The position numbers and the translations under genes are program-made. A model generated the notes under the pieces. That model was not told the origin of the DNA, made no database searches, and saw only the letters and a program-made list of their open reading frames with translations. Below are positions 1 to 9,584 of a stretch of DNA of 64,000 bases, piece by piece. Each line of letters starts with the position of its first letter. Position 1 is the first letter of the stretch. Source of the DNA: Pseudonocardiaceae bacterium (GTDB lineage Bacteria; Actinomycetota; Actinomycetes; Mycobacteriales; Pseudonocardiaceae); NCBI GenBank assembly GCA_009377865.1, contig WHTH01000006.1, positions 40,217-104,216 on the forward strand, given 5' to 3'.

Positions 1-1267
1 CGGCACCGATCACCAGGGCGGTGTAGACGGCGGACTCGAAGCCGATCGAGATGCCCGAGAGGATCACGGTGGCGGCACCGGTCAGCGAGCTCTGCCCGAC
101 GTCGCGAACCGGGCGGTGCTCGGTGCCGGTGAAGTAGCCCGTCAGCCAGAGGATGACCCCGGCCAGCACGATCCCGATGATGACGGCGGCGGCGGCGATG
201 ACACCGGGGTTGCCCGCGACCTGGGCGACCGGCACACCGTCGATGTCCGTCACGCCCGACAGCCCGGCGAAGTTGCTCGGAAGGTAGACCAGCGCCGCGA
301 TCGTGCACAGCACCGCCGAGATCATCGCGGAGATGTAGAAGGAGCGGTTGATCGCCACCAGACCCGGCTCACCGGCGCGGGCCCGGGTGACGTAGACCCC
401 GATGACCGCGGTGACGACACCGATGGCGGGCACGATCAGCGGGAACAGCAGGCCCTGCAGGCCGAACGCGGCGGTGCCGAGGATCAGCGCCGCGACCAGT
501 GTCACGGCGTAGGACTCGAACAGGTCGGCGGCCATGCCGGCGCAGTCACCGACATTGTCACCGACGTTGTCGGCGATGGTGGCGGCGTTGCGCGGGTCGT
601 CTTCCGGGATGCCCGCCTCGACCTTGCCGACCAGGTCGCCACCGACGTCGGCGGCCTTGGTGAAGATGCCGCCGCCGACACGCATGAACATGGCGAGCAG
701 CGCGGCACCGAACCCGAAGCCCTCGAGCACGCGCGGCGCCTGCCCGGCGTAGACGAGCACCACCAGTGACGCACCGAACAGGCCGAGGCCGACGGTGGCC
801 ATGCCCACCACGCCACCGGTACGGAACCCGAGCCGCATCGCCTTCTCCCGGCCGCCGGACTCACCTGCGGCGGCCGCGACCCTGATGTTCGCCCGGGTGG
901 ACAGCCACATGCCGAGGTAGCCGATCAGCGCCGAGAACAGCGCGCCGACCAGGAAGAAGGCCGAGCGCCCGATGCGCTCACCGATGTCCTCGGCAGGCAG
1001 CGCGAACAGCAGCGCGAAGACGAGCACGGCAAAACCGGACAGCGTCTTGAACTGCCGGTTCAGGTAGGCCGACGCGCCTTCCTGCACGGCACGTCCGATG
1101 TCCTGCATCCGGGACGTGCCCTGGCCCGCGGCGAGCACCTCCCTCATCAGCACACCGCCGACGGCGAGGGCAGCGAGAGCGACCACGGCGACGACACCGA
1201 CCACGGTGTAGTCGCCCCCGCTCAATTCAAGACCCTCTGCCCCTCGGGCGAGGATGAGCCGGGACAT
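1..1267 (-). CDS. hppA: Membrane-bound proton-translocating pyrophosphatase, C-terminus beyond the window edge
   Basis: This integral membrane enzyme couples hydrolysis of cytoplasmic pyrophosphate to ion export. About 422 N-terminal codons are visible of a family length near 700-800. The frame starts at ATG 1267, opens with a hydrophobic segment, and runs unbroken to base 1. Diagnostic motifs are the substrate loop DVGGDLVGKVE and the Asp-rich NVGDNVGDCAGMAADLFES, both invariant in this family. The part that separates K+-dependent from K+-independent enzymes lies outside the window, so the subtype is open. It is transcribed away from the serine hydrolase gene at 1550. Confidence 0.93.
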   Translation of the reverse strand, partial: MSRLILARGAEGLELSGGDYTVVGVVAVVALAALAVGGVLMREVLAAGQGTSRMQDIGRAVQEGASAYLNRQFKTLSGFAVLVFALLFALPAEDIGERIGRSAFFLVGALFSALIGYLGMWLSTRANIRVAAAAGESGGREKAMRLGFRTGGVVGMATVGLGLFGASLVVLVYAGQAPRVLEGFGFGAALLAMFMRVGGGIFTKAADVGGDLVGKVEAGIPEDDPRNAATIADNVGDNVGDCAGMAADLFESYAVTLVAALILGTAAFGLQGLLFPLIVPAIGVVTAVIGVYVTRARAGEPGLVAINRSFYISAMISAVLCTIAALVYLPSNFAGLSGVTDIDGVPVAQVAGNPGVIAAAAVIIGIVLAGVILWLTGYFTGTEHRPVRDVGQSSLTGAATVILSGISIGFESAVYTALVIGA

Positions 1268-1549
1268 CCGTCCTCCTGGTATTTCGAGCGCGTGCACCGG
1301 CCACGGACCCACCTCGGTCCGTAGCGCGCGGCGCATGGAACTGCTGCGTCGCCCCGACGGGCGGCGTCACGGGCGTGGAGTCTATGAGGACTTGGTCGGC
1401 ACGGCTCGACCGGTGCCGCTTCAACCCCCAGCTGATCGATTCAGTCCTCCTCAAAGGCGACCGTCTGACGTATAACGATTCAGCCACGATGCCCCCTCCG
1501 CACGCTGCGGGCCGGGAACGTCGGTGACCCGGTTTTCGCTGCAGCAGGT

Positions 1550-2500
1550 GTGGCCATCGACCAGGGTTGGTTCCCCCGGCGCCGGGGGCGAAGGGCGATG
1601 GCGGTTGCCGCCGTGGGCGTCATGCTGGCGGCGGTCTGCGTCACGTCGGGCCGCGGCAACGCGCCGGACGCCGCGACCGCGCCCTCGGCACAGGACCGGA
1701 TGGATTCCAGCACGGGGCCCGACATCACACCCGGCACGGGCGGCTCCGCCACCACGGCGCAGTCCTGGCCGGCCGAGGCGGTCTCCGCGGCCGACGAGAC
1801 CGCGGCCGGCGGACCCGACGTCACCCTGGCGATCGCGGTGGCCGACCGGGCCACCGGGAAGTTCGCCGGCAGCATGTCGGGCACCGAACCGATGTACTCG
1901 GCCTCGTTGGTGAAGATCATCCTCGCGGTGGACGTGCTGCAACGCCGCCGTTCCGGGCTCGCGGTGGGCGCGGAGGACCTCGCGTTGATCCGCCGGGCGC
2001 TCGGTCCCAGTGATGACCAGGCGATGAACCTGCTGTGGACCCGGTTCGACGGGCCGGTAGCGGTGAGCCGGGTGGCTCGCCAGCTCGGGCTCTCCGCGAC
2101 CGGTCCGCCGGCCGATCCCTCGCAGTGGGGCGAATCGCTGGTCTCGGCTCGTGACACGGTCGTGCTCTACCGGCACGTGCTCGACGAGCTGCCGGCCTGG
2201 GACCGCGAGCTGATCATGACAGCGCTCGCCACCGCACCACCGGTCGCCGCTGACGGTTTCGACCAGGCCTTCGGTCTGCAGGCTGCGGTGCCCGGGCTCA
2301 CGATTGCCACCAAGCAGGGGTGGATGTGCTGCCGGGAAGACCGGATCAACCTGCACAGCACGGGCGCGCTCGGCGAGCAGCGCCGGTTCGTCGTCGCACT
2401 GCTGTCGAACCAACCCGTCGGACGGGGCTACGACGGCGCCCGCGAGACGGTGACCGCTGCGGCCGACGCCGTCCGCGCCGCCCTCCCCGCCTCGCCATAA
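1550..2500 (+). CDS. Secreted class A beta-lactamase-like serine hydrolase
   Basis: A 316-residue protein with an Arg-rich N-terminus and one hydrophobic segment (about residues 16-32), as expected of an exported or membrane-anchored protein. It is followed by an Ala/Thr/Gly-rich linker and a penicillin-binding fold. The SxxK catalytic motif reads SASLVKI, and KQGWMCC sits where the third (KTG-like) motif is expected. A Cys lies in the hydrophobic segment, but the residues before it do not make a clean lipobox. The start is GTG 1550 without a strong ribosome site. Family members are cell-envelope hydrolases of mostly unknown substrate; true beta-lactamase activity is not shown by sequence. 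Confidence 0.72.
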   Translation: MAIDQGWFPRRRGRRAMAVAAVGVMLAAVCVTSGRGNAPDAATAPSAQDRMDSSTGPDITPGTGGSATTAQSWPAEAVSAADETAAGGPDVTLAIAVADRATGKFAGSMSGTEPMYSASLVKIILAVDVLQRRRSGLAVGAEDLALIRRALGPSDDQAMNLLWTRFDGPVAVSRVARQLGLSATGPPADPSQWGESLVSARDTVVLYRHVLDELPAWDRELIMTALATAPPVAADGFDQAFGLQAAVPGLTIATKQGWMCCREDRINLHSTGALGEQRRFVVALLSNQPVGRGYDGARETVTAAADAVRAALPASP

Positions 2501-2524
2501 GTGACCACGGGAGGCGGACCAGGG

Positions 2525-4846
2525 GTGCACGGCGCGCCGCGCGGCAAGGAGTTGCTGGAACGCCTGCTGGCAGGGGTCCCGGACGGCGAGTCGCCGCTGA
2601 CCTACACCGCCACGGTGGCCGCCAAGCAGGCCGAGACGACCGACTGGCCCGCGTGGGCCCCCGAGCCGCTCGTCTCGGCGTTGCAGCGGTCCGGGGTGTC
2701 GCAGCCGTGGACACACCAGGCCCGTGCCGCCGAGCTCGCCCACCAGGGGGAGCACGTCGTGGTCGCGACCGGGACCGCGTCGGGCAAATCGCTCGCATAC
2801 CAGCTGCCCGTACTCGCCGGACTGCTCGACGACCGCCGCGCCACGGCGCTCTACCTCTCCCCGACCAAGGCACTGGGCGCCGATCAGCTTCGCGCGGCGG
2901 CCGGCCTGCAGCTCGACGGAGTGCGCGCGGCCGCCTACGACGGCGACACCCCGCTGGCCGAGCGCGACTGGGTCCGGGCGCACGCTCGCTGGGTGTTCAC
3001 CAACCCGGACATGCTGCATCACGGGGTGCTCGCGCAGCACGGCCGCTGGTCGGCGTTCCTGCGGCGGCTGCGCTACGTGGTCGTCGACGAGTGCCACGCC
3101 TACCGGGGTGTCTTCGGCTCCCACGTGGCGCTACTACTGCGACGGCTGCGCCGGATCGCCGCGCGGTACGGCGCGGACCCGACGGTGCTGTGTGCCTCGG
3201 CGACGGTGGCCGACCCCGCCGCGTCAGCCAGCCGCCTGTCCGGTGTGGACTGTGTCGCGGTCACCGAGGACGGCTCGCCGCACGGCGAGCGCACCGTGGC
3301 GCTGTGGGAGCCACCGCTGCTCGACGAGCTGGCCGGCGAGAACGACGCCCCGATCCGGCGCTCGGCAGGAGCCGAGGCCGCCAGGATGCTGGCTGACCTG
3401 GTGGTGGAGGGAGCCCGCACGCTGGTGTTCGTACGATCCCGGCGCGGCGCCGAGCTGACGGCGCTGAGCGCGCAGCGCGCGCTGTCCGATGTGGATCCCC
3501 GGTTGGGTTTCCGAGTGGCTGCCTACCGTGCCGGATACCTGCCGGAGGAGCGGCGCGCCCTGGAGCGCGCGCTCGACAGCGGTGAGCTGCGCGGCGTGGC
3601 GTCGACCAACGCGCTGGAGCTGGGCGTCGACATCGCGGGACTCGACGCGGTGGTGGTGGCCGGCTACCCGGGCACCCGTGCCTCGTTCTGGCAGCAGGCC
3701 GGACGCGCCGGTCGGGCGGGCGGGTCCGCGCTGGTGGTGTTCGTCGCGCGCGACGACCCGCTGGACACCTACCTCGCGCACCACGGCGAGGCGCTGCTCG
3801 GCGCCTCGATCGAGGCGACCGTGCTCGACCCCGCGAACCCCTACGTGCTGCGGCCGCAGCTCGCCTGCGCGGCGGCGGAGCTTCCGCTGACCGATGCCTG
3901 CGTCGACGAGCTCGGCGGGCAGGCCGCTGTCGCGGTCGTCGAGGAGTTGGTCGCCGAGGGTGCGTTGCGCCGGCGGTCGACAGGCTGGTTCTGGACCTCC
4001 CCACGACAGCGCCCCCATCACGATGTGGACATCCGCGGCTCGGGTGGCATGCAGGTCGCCGTCGTGGAGGCCGAGACCGGCCGGATGCTCGGCACCGTCG
4101 ATCCGGGGTCGGCCTGCAGCACGGTGCATCCCGGAGCGCTGTACCTGCACCGCGGCGAATCGTTCGTCGTCGACGAGCTGGACCTCGACGAGTCCGTCGC
4201 GCTGGTGCATGCCGAGGATCCGGAGTGGAACACCCAGGCGCGGTCGTCGGCCGACATCACCGTCGTGTTGACGGTCGAGTCCCACCGCAGCGGCGGTGTC
4301 GGGGTCGCGCTGGGGGAGGTCGAGGTGACCTCGAAGGTCGTCGGTTACCTGCGGCGGTTGCCATCGGGCCAGGTGCTCGACTCCGTGGAGCTGGACCTGC
4401 CGGTCTCGACGCTGCGCACCCGCGCCGTCTGGTACACGGTCGGCGAGGACATGCTCGCAACGGCGGGCCTCGATCCGGCCGACCTCCCCGGGGCGCTGCA
4501 CGCCGCCGAGCACGCCGCGATCGGGCTGCTGCCGCTGGTGGCGACATGCGATCGCGGTGACATCGGCGGGGTCTCGACGGCGCTGCACGCCGACACCGGC
4601 GAGCCGACGGTCTTCGTGCACGATGGGCATCCCGGCGGCGCAGGCTTCGCCGATCGCGGGTACGCGGCGCTGATCCCGTGGCTGCGCGCGACGCGGGAGG
4701 CGATCGCCGCCTGCGAGTGCCACGCCGGCTGCCCGTCGTGCGTGCAGTCGCCGAAGTGCGGCAACGGCAACGACCCATTGCACAAGGCCGGCGCGGTCAT
4801 CGTGCTCGACATCGTGCTCGGCGCGCTGTGTCGAGCCGGTCAGTGA
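2525..4846 (+). CDS. DEAD/DEAH-box DNA helicase with DUF1998 domain (MrfA/Hrq1-like)
   Basis: A superfamily 2 helicase of about 773 residues. The first RecA domain has Walker A TGTASGKS and motif II DECH; the second has QQAGRAGRAG (motif VI). The C-terminal DUF1998 domain carries a four-cysteine cluster (CECHAGCPSC, then C a few residues later), which probably binds metal. Bacillus MrfA and yeast Hrq1 of this family act in DNA-crosslink repair. GTG 2525 is preferred because GGGAGGCGG lies about 8 bases upstream; an in-frame GTG at 2501, abutting the previous stop codon, has no ribosome site. Function here is inferred from the family. Confidence 0.88.
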   Translation: MHGAPRGKELLERLLAGVPDGESPLTYTATVAAKQAETTDWPAWAPEPLVSALQRSGVSQPWTHQARAAELAHQGEHVVVATGTASGKSLAYQLPVLAGLLDDRRATALYLSPTKALGADQLRAAAGLQLDGVRAAAYDGDTPLAERDWVRAHARWVFTNPDMLHHGVLAQHGRWSAFLRRLRYVVVDECHAYRGVFGSHVALLLRRLRRIAARYGADPTVLCASATVADPAASASRLSGVDCVAVTEDGSPHGERTVALWEPPLLDELAGENDAPIRRSAGAEAARMLADLVVEGARTLVFVRSRRGAELTALSAQRALSDVDPRLGFRVAAYRAGYLPEERRALERALDSGELRGVASTNALELGVDIAGLDAVVVAGYPGTRASFWQQAGRAGRAGGSALVVFVARDDPLDTYLAHHGEALLGASIEATVLDPANPYVLRPQLACAAAELPLTDACVDELGGQAAVAVVEELVAEGALRRRSTGWFWTSPRQRPHHDVDIRGSGGMQVAVVEAETGRMLGTVDPGSACSTVHPGALYLHRGESFVVDELDLDESVALVHAEDPEWNTQARSSADITVVLTVESHRSGGVGVALGEVEVTSKVVGYLRRLPSGQVLDSVELDLPVSTLRTRAVWYTVGEDMLATAGLDPADLPGALHAAEHAAIGLLPLVATCDRGDIGGVSTALHADTGEPTVFVHDGHPGGAGFADRGYAALIPWLRATREAIAACECHAGCPSCVQSPKCGNGNDPLHKAGAVIVLDIVLGALCRAGQ

Positions 4847-4848
4847 TG

Positions 4849-5472
4849 TCAGTTCCGGCTTCGCGCGAGCCGGCGGTGAGCGGCGACGCCGTCCACGGCA
4901 TCGAGCAGCGCGTGCTCGACGTCGCCCAACCGGGGGAGCTGCCAGCCGCACACGTCGGGCTTGACCCGCCAATGCACCACACCGGCCAGCGCCGGCGACG
5001 GTGGCAGCGCGACCCAGCTGCCGCTCGTGTGCCACACGACATCGGCGTGCCCGGTCAGCCCGGGGTGCAACGAGCCGCCACCTGCGACTGGGAACAGCCA
5101 TCGGCCGGTGGGCGTGGCAGCGATGGGAACCGGAACCCCCGCGACGCGCGATCCGATCGCGGTGGCACGTCCCAGCTCGGCGGAGAGCTCGAGGGCGTCG
5201 ACCCCCAACCCGGTTGCCAGCAGGACGCTGAACGGGCGGCCATCCCACAGCGCTGCGGTGCGCTCCGGCCCGCAGCCGGCGAGGCCGGCGAAGTCCGCAT
5301 GCAACGGTGCCGGTCCGTCCGCAGCGAGACCCTCACGCCCGTGGGCACCCAGCCATGCCGAACCGCACGGGTAGCTGCCGGGCACTACCGGCCAGCCGTG
5401 GCACGCGAACCCGATCGCCTCGGCACGCAGCTCGGTCCGGAAGGCGTCCCGCCAGGTGTCCGTCCAGTCCAT
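4849..5472 (-). CDS. Bifunctional DNA primase/polymerase (Prim-Pol) N-terminal domain protein
   Basis: A protein of about 207 residues convergent with the helicase gene, two bases past its stop. It resembles the stand-alone Prim-Pol-like proteins common in actinobacteria: an opening 'ACHGWPVVPGSYPCG' stretch (substrate pocket of archaeo-eukaryotic primase folds), a central GRPFSVLLATGLGVD segment and a C-terminal HWRVKPDV segment. ATG 5472 follows GGGGAG at good distance; an upstream in-frame ATG at 5505 has no ribosome site. No helicase or zinc domain is fused, so it may be a degenerate or accessory member. Replication role is inference. Confidence 0.65.
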   Translation of the reverse strand: MDWTDTWRDAFRTELRAEAIGFACHGWPVVPGSYPCGSAWLGAHGREGLAADGPAPLHADFAGLAGCGPERTAALWDGRPFSVLLATGLGVDALELSAELGRATAIGSRVAGVPVPIAATPTGRWLFPVAGGGSLHPGLTGHADVVWHTSGSWVALPPSPALAGVVHWRVKPDVCGWQLPRLGDVEHALLDAVDGVAAHRRLARSRN

Positions 5473-5747
5473 CTCGTCTCCCCGTGATGTGATCTCCGTC
5501 GCCATCGGCAGTCAACGCCGTACCGGCCCGAAGCGCCCGCGAATTCGGCCCGGTTCTCGGCAGCCGGAGGGAACCTTGCGACGAGCGTGGCGATCTTCGT
5601 CCAGGGTCCTCCCGGCTACCCGTTCGGCGAGCCATGATCGTCTCGGCAGCCGTCCTTCGGGCAGCGCAAATCACGCTCATCGCGCCCGCGCGACCGTTTA
5701 CCGTCGCCCGCCATTCAGCCCGACCACGGCACCCGCCGCGTCAGGAG

Positions 5748-6104
5748 TCAACGGGGGCCGGCGCGGGCCCGGGCCGTTGTGGCACCGAATCGGCCCACCG
5801 GCCCGGCCGGGCGGGCGCTGACCTCCACCAGCACGTCCCAGCCCTGCACACGGCACGAGTCGAGACGTACCCGCATCCGGCCGGTGATCTCGCCGGCGCG
5901 CCCGCACGCCGCCTGCTCACCCCCGACGACGCGGCCGGCGCCCGCCAGCGCCGCCAGGTCGGCCGCCGACTCGGCTTGGTGCCGCGCCACCGCGACGCCA
6001 CCGAGATGCACCACCGCCACCGCGACCGTCAGCAGAGCGGCGAGCGCACCGACCGACCACACCGAGGCCGAACCACGATCGGAGCTGTCGCCGCAGCCGC
6101 TCAC
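5748..6104 (-). CDS. TadE-like pilus/secretion-neighbourhood protein (Rv3654c-like)
   Basis: The last gene of the tad operon encodes 118 residues: a short polar N-terminus, one transmembrane segment (about residues 14-36, 'LAALLTVAVAVVHLGGVAVA') and then RHQAESAADLAALAGA, the hallmark that follows the TM helix in TadE/TadG-type minor pilins. The C-terminus is Arg/Pro rich. It starts with GTG 6104, overlapping the tadE stop by 4 bp (GTGA), which implies translational coupling. M. tuberculosis Rv3654c sits at the same place in its operon. Confidence 0.8.
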   Translation of the reverse strand: MSGCGDSSDRGSASVWSVGALAALLTVAVAVVHLGGVAVARHQAESAADLAALAGAGRVVGGEQAACGRAGEITGRMRVRLDSCRVQGWDVLVEVSARPAGPVGRFGATTARARAGPR

Positions 6105-6520
6105 GGCACCATCCCCGGTTGCTGCAGCGCCCCTGGTTGCAGCAGCGCCCCCGGCTCCAACGCGGCGAATGCCTCGGCCGATACGTCCACGCCCGGCAAC
6201 AGACCACCGACCGGGTTTGCGACCACCACCACGGACACCTCGTCGCCCCGAACCTCGATACGCACGCCGGCGCCGTTGGGCGCCAGCCGCCGGGCGGCTT
6301 GCTCGCCACGCTCCTGCTCACCGCGAGCGGTCAGCCGGGCCGCTTCCCGAGCGGCGTCGATACATCGCAGCTGTGCCGATACCGCGACCACTGCGGCCAG
6401 CGACAGCGCGAGGACCACCACCAGAGAGCACAGCGCGAGTGCCGCCTCCACCGTGACCGTGCCGCGGTCATCGGTGGCCCGATCTGCGGCCCGATCTGCG
6501 GCTCGACTGACCGCCACCAT
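6101..6520 (-). CDS. tadE: TadE family pseudopilin-like membrane protein
   Basis: A 139-residue protein with the TadE signature: RGTVTVEAAL just before a long hydrophobic helix (about residues 22-50), followed by RCIDAAREAARLTARGE. In Tad/Flp systems TadE proteins are minor pilins that help assemble the fibre. The start ATG 6520 overlaps the stop of the upstream DUF4244 gene by one base, and the stop overlaps the next start. This corresponds to Rv3655c in the syntenic mycobacterial operon. Confidence 0.85.
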   Translation of the reverse strand: MVAVSRAADRAADRATDDRGTVTVEAALALCSLVVVLALSLAAVVAVSAQLRCIDAAREAARLTARGEQERGEQAARRLAPNGAGVRIEVRGDEVSVVVVANPVGGLLPGVDVSAEAFAALEPGALLQPGALQQPGMVP

Positions 6521-6735
6521 CAGAAGTTCACCGACAGCGCCCGCTGCACCAGCGCATCGAGCGCCCCGACGATAGCGTCGCCGGTCACCACGGTGTAGAG
6601 CACGGCGGCGAAGGCCGCAGCCGCGATGGTGCCGATCGCGTACTCGGCGGTGCTCATTCCCGCGTCACCGCGCAGCACCCTCGACAGCCGTTCCAGTGCA
6701 CCCCGACCGACCCGCCGTACCGCCGTTATCATCAT
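6520..6735 (-). CDS. DUF4244 protein, Flp pilin-like major subunit candidate
   Basis: A 71-residue protein (Rv3656c-like). The motif GMSTAEYAIGTIAAAAFAA resembles the processing site and hydrophobic helix of Flp-type pilins, including the conserved Glu five residues into the mature helix. ATG 6735 is chosen because GGGAG lies immediately upstream in the sequence GGAAGTGGGAGACATG; a longer frame to 6837 has no pilin homology. Sitting between tadC and tadE, it is the best candidate for the structural fibre subunit of this locus. No TadV-type prepilin peptidase is seen in the window. Confidence 0.8.
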   Translation of the reverse strand: MMITAVRRVGRGALERLSRVLRGDAGMSTAEYAIGTIAAAAFAAVLYTVVTGDAIVGALDALVQRALSVNF

Positions 6736-6849
6736 GTCTCCCACTTCCTTCCATTGCCCGCGAACCGGGCATCCGTGCCGTTGCCGGGCCACCTGCCCGA
6801 CCGTCCACTGCGGACGTTCATGCCTGCTCGTCACCACCGCGATACCAAC

Positions 6850-7590
6850 TCACCACTGGGACACCAACCGACTGGCCAGCCCGATCACCACCGGCACGAC
6901 CCCGATCAGCAGGAAGGCCGGCAGGAAGCACAGCCCGAGTGGCCCGGTGATGAGCACCCCGGCTCGCTGCGCCCTGGCCTCGGAGCGTTCGCGGGCGCCG
7001 GCCCGTGCCTCGGCCGCGAGTGCGGCCAGTGCGGTGGCCAGTGCCGTCCCACTGCGGCCGCTACGGCGGGCGACACGCGCCATCCGCGCCGTGTCGGGGC
7101 AGGCCAGCGCGGGCTCCCATGCCTGTTCAGCGGCGGCACCGAGCGCCAACAACTCGGCCGCGCGCCGTAGCGCCGTCCCGGCCGGGTCCGGCAGTCCAAC
7201 CGCGACGGCGCGCACCGCCGGCGGCACCGGCAGGCCCGCGCGCAGGCAGGCGGCCAGCAGGTCCCAACCACCGGCCAGCACCAGCGGTTCCACGGTTGCT
7301 GGCCGGGCGGGACCGCGCTGCAGCCGGCGGGTGCCCAGCAGCACCGCCGTCCCCACGGCCGCCGCACCGATGAGGCCGGTCGGGCCCCCGGCCAGCACCG
7401 CGGTGGCCAGCCCGCAGGCGGCGGCTGCCAGCGGGGGCAGCCACCTGGCGGGCGGCGATGGTGCAGCACCCGGTTCAGCGGCCGTGGCGCCACGAAGTGT
7501 CGACAACCGCGATCGGGGCGCGGCCGGGCCCGGAGCCACCAGCAGCGCGGCGGCGGCCAGCAGCAGAGCCAGCGACGGTGCCAAGGTCAC
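6850..7590 (-). CDS. tadC: Type II secretion system F / TadC family membrane protein
   Basis: A 246-residue, strongly hydrophobic protein with an N-terminal pair of membrane helices, a cytoplasmic T2SSF-like domain (AGGWDLLAACLRAGLPVPPA) and C-terminal helices ending in LPAFLLIGVVPVVIGLASRL. TadB and TadC form the inner-membrane platform on which the TadA ATPase acts. GTG 7590 overlaps the tadB stop by 4 bp; the longer upstream frame only shadows tadB. Confidence 0.85.
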   Translation of the reverse strand: MTLAPSLALLLAAAALLVAPGPAAPRSRLSTLRGATAAEPGAAPSPPARWLPPLAAAACGLATAVLAGGPTGLIGAAAVGTAVLLGTRRLQRGPARPATVEPLVLAGGWDLLAACLRAGLPVPPAVRAVAVGLPDPAGTALRRAAELLALGAAAEQAWEPALACPDTARMARVARRSGRSGTALATALAALAAEARAGARERSEARAQRAGVLITGPLGLCFLPAFLLIGVVPVVIGLASRLVSQW

Positions 7591-8423
7591 GACGGCACCG
7601 CCGAGGCGACGATGCGGCCGCTCCAGACCACGCCTGCACAGACCAGTGCGGTGCCGAGCACGAGCAACCCCTGACCGGCCGCGGTGCCCCCGAGGACCTG
7701 CCACGGGCCGGCGCCGATGGCCTGGCCCAGCAGCAGCCCCAGCACCGGCAGACCTGCCAGCACGGCCGCGCTGGCGCGGGGACCGGCGAGCCGAGCGTCA
7801 AGATCGGCGGCGAAGCGGATCCGCTGCTCGGCGTCGCAACGCACCGCATCCACCAACCCAGCCAGCGGCACGCCGTGGCGCTGCGCCAGCGCCCATGCGT
7901 CGGCGAGCCTGGCCAGCCACGGCCGCAGCGCGGGCTCGTCGTGGCCACGCAGCACCGCGGGTACGTCGGCACCGAGCCGGGCCGCCGCTGCCGCGGCACC
8001 GAGCGCCGGCGCGACATCGGGCGCGGCCTCGGCAGCGGCCGCTTCGATGGCCGTCGCAGGGTGCGCTCCCGCGCGCAGCTCCGCGACCAGCACGCCGACC
8101 GCATCGACCAGGCCGGTGACCTGAGACGCGCCGCGACGCCGCTCCCGACGCGACCGCCAGACCGCGACCGCCGTCGCGGTGGCCACCGCGGCAGCAAGCC
8201 CGCCGCCCGGTCCGATCAGCGTCATGCCGATCAGCCCGGCCGACAGCACCGCCAGCGGCAGCACGGGCCGAGCGGTACGCCACCGGTTCCGGTCCGGCTC
8301 GTCCGCCCACCACCCCTCAGGGGCTGACGGGTGCAGTGCGAATCCGAGCAACCGGTAGCGACCCCCGGCTGCCGGCCAGGCGAGCATCGCGGCCGCAAGC
8401 GTGAGTAGCGCGACGCTCAGCAC
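7587..8423 (-). CDS. tadB: Type II secretion system F / TadB family membrane protein
   Basis: A 278-residue membrane protein. It has hydrophobic helices near residues 1-20 and 55-90, a cytoplasmic helical domain containing AVGVLVAELRAGAHPATAIE (the conserved T2SSF 'LRAG' stretch), and C-terminal helices. It pairs with TadC as the pilus platform. The start GTG 8423 lies inside the 3' end of tadA (GTGCTGA, sharing the tadA stop), so translation is probably coupled. Confidence 0.85.
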   Translation of the reverse strand: MLSVALLTLAAAMLAWPAAGGRYRLLGFALHPSAPEGWWADEPDRNRWRTARPVLPLAVLSAGLIGMTLIGPGGGLAAAVATATAVAVWRSRRERRRGASQVTGLVDAVGVLVAELRAGAHPATAIEAAAAEAAPDVAPALGAAAAAARLGADVPAVLRGHDEPALRPWLARLADAWALAQRHGVPLAGLVDAVRCDAEQRIRFAADLDARLAGPRASAAVLAGLPVLGLLLGQAIGAGPWQVLGGTAAGQGLLVLGTALVCAGVVWSGRIVASAVPS

Positions 8424-9584
8424 GGCACACCCACGTTGCGTTCCGTGAGCAGGTCTTCCAGCAGCTGCCTGCCACCTGCCCACCGGCCCTGCTGCCAGGC
8501 CGGGACGACCCGCACCAGATCACCGTCGCGGACGAGGACTCCTACCGCGGCGAGCCGCCGCCCGTGCGGGTCGCGTACCACGTGCAGCACCACCTGCACC
8601 GCGGCGGCGAGCTGGCTGTGCAACGCCGACCGCGACATCCCGCCCAGCGCGGCGAGTGCCTCCAGCCGCGCGGGTACTTCGGCGGGCGAGTTCGCGTGCA
8701 CTGTTCCCGAGCCGCCGTCGTGGCCGGTGTTCAAGGCGGCGAGCAGCTCGCACACCTCGGCACCGCGCACCTCGCCGACGACCAGCCGGTCGGGCCGCAT
8801 CCGCAGCGCCTGCCGGACAAGGTCGCGGACCGTCACCTCGCCCACACCCTCGAGGTTGGGTGCCCGCGCGGCGAGCCGGACCACATGCGGATGCGTCGGC
8901 GCCAGCTCGGTGGCGTCCTCGACGCAGACGATCCGCTCACCGTCGCCGACGCAGCCCAGCAGAGCCGACAGTAGCGTCGTCTTTCCACTTCCCGTTCCGC
9001 CTACCACGAGGAAGGCGAGCCGGGCCGCGACCATCGCACGGAGCAGGTCACCGAGCGCCGCATCGAAGGTTCCCATCGCCTGCAGCGCGTCGAGATCGTG
9101 GCTGGCCGGTCGCAGCACCCGCAATGACACGCAGGTGCCGTCGGCCGCGAGCGGGGGCAGCACGGCGTGCAGCCGGGTGCCGTCGTCGAGGCGCGCATCG
9201 ACGTAAGGGCTGGCGTCGTCGAGCCGCCGTCCCGCGCCGAGCGCGAGTCGCTGGGCGAGCCGGCGCACCGCATCCTCGTCGGGGAACCGGACGTCGGTGC
9301 GGTGCAGCTCGCCGGACCGCTCGACCCAGACCCGGTCGGGTCCGCTGACCAGGACGTCAGTGGTCGCTGGGTCGCGCAGCAGCGGCTCGAGCGGCCCGGC
9401 CCCGATCAGGTCCTCCTGCAACTGGCGCAGCGCTGCCAGCACTTCGAGATCCGCGACGACCCCGCCCGCCGGCGCGGACCGCGGCCGCCACCGCGGCCGG
9501 TGACGGCGCGTCGCCCTGCTCGGCCAGCCGGTGACGTACCCGGTCGACCAACGCACCGGGCAGCACACCGCGTGCGGTACTCAT
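8417..9584 (-). CDS. tadA: TadA family secretion ATPase, interrupted by an apparent frameshift near 9461-9475
   Basis: The hexameric ATPase that powers Tad pilus assembly. Walker A is VVGGTGSGKTTLLSALLG, the Asp box is ERIVCVEDATEL, and Walker B-type residues fall in RPDRLVVGEVRG. The main frame ends at 8417. Its proper N-terminus (MSTARGVLPGALVDRVRH...) lies in another frame from ATG 9584, which overlaps the ssd stop by 4 bp exactly as the other genes of this operon overlap. The two frames meet in a G/C run (plus strand CCCGCCCGCCGGCGC, 9461-9475), where one extra base would explain the shift. This could be a true frameshift mutation or a sequencing error; codons after the shift are intact. 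Confidence 0.8.

Noticed and set aside
116..864. Frames on both strands inside the first 1.2 kb
   Set aside because: They overlap the pyrophosphatase gene, whose motifs fix the true frame on the minus strand.
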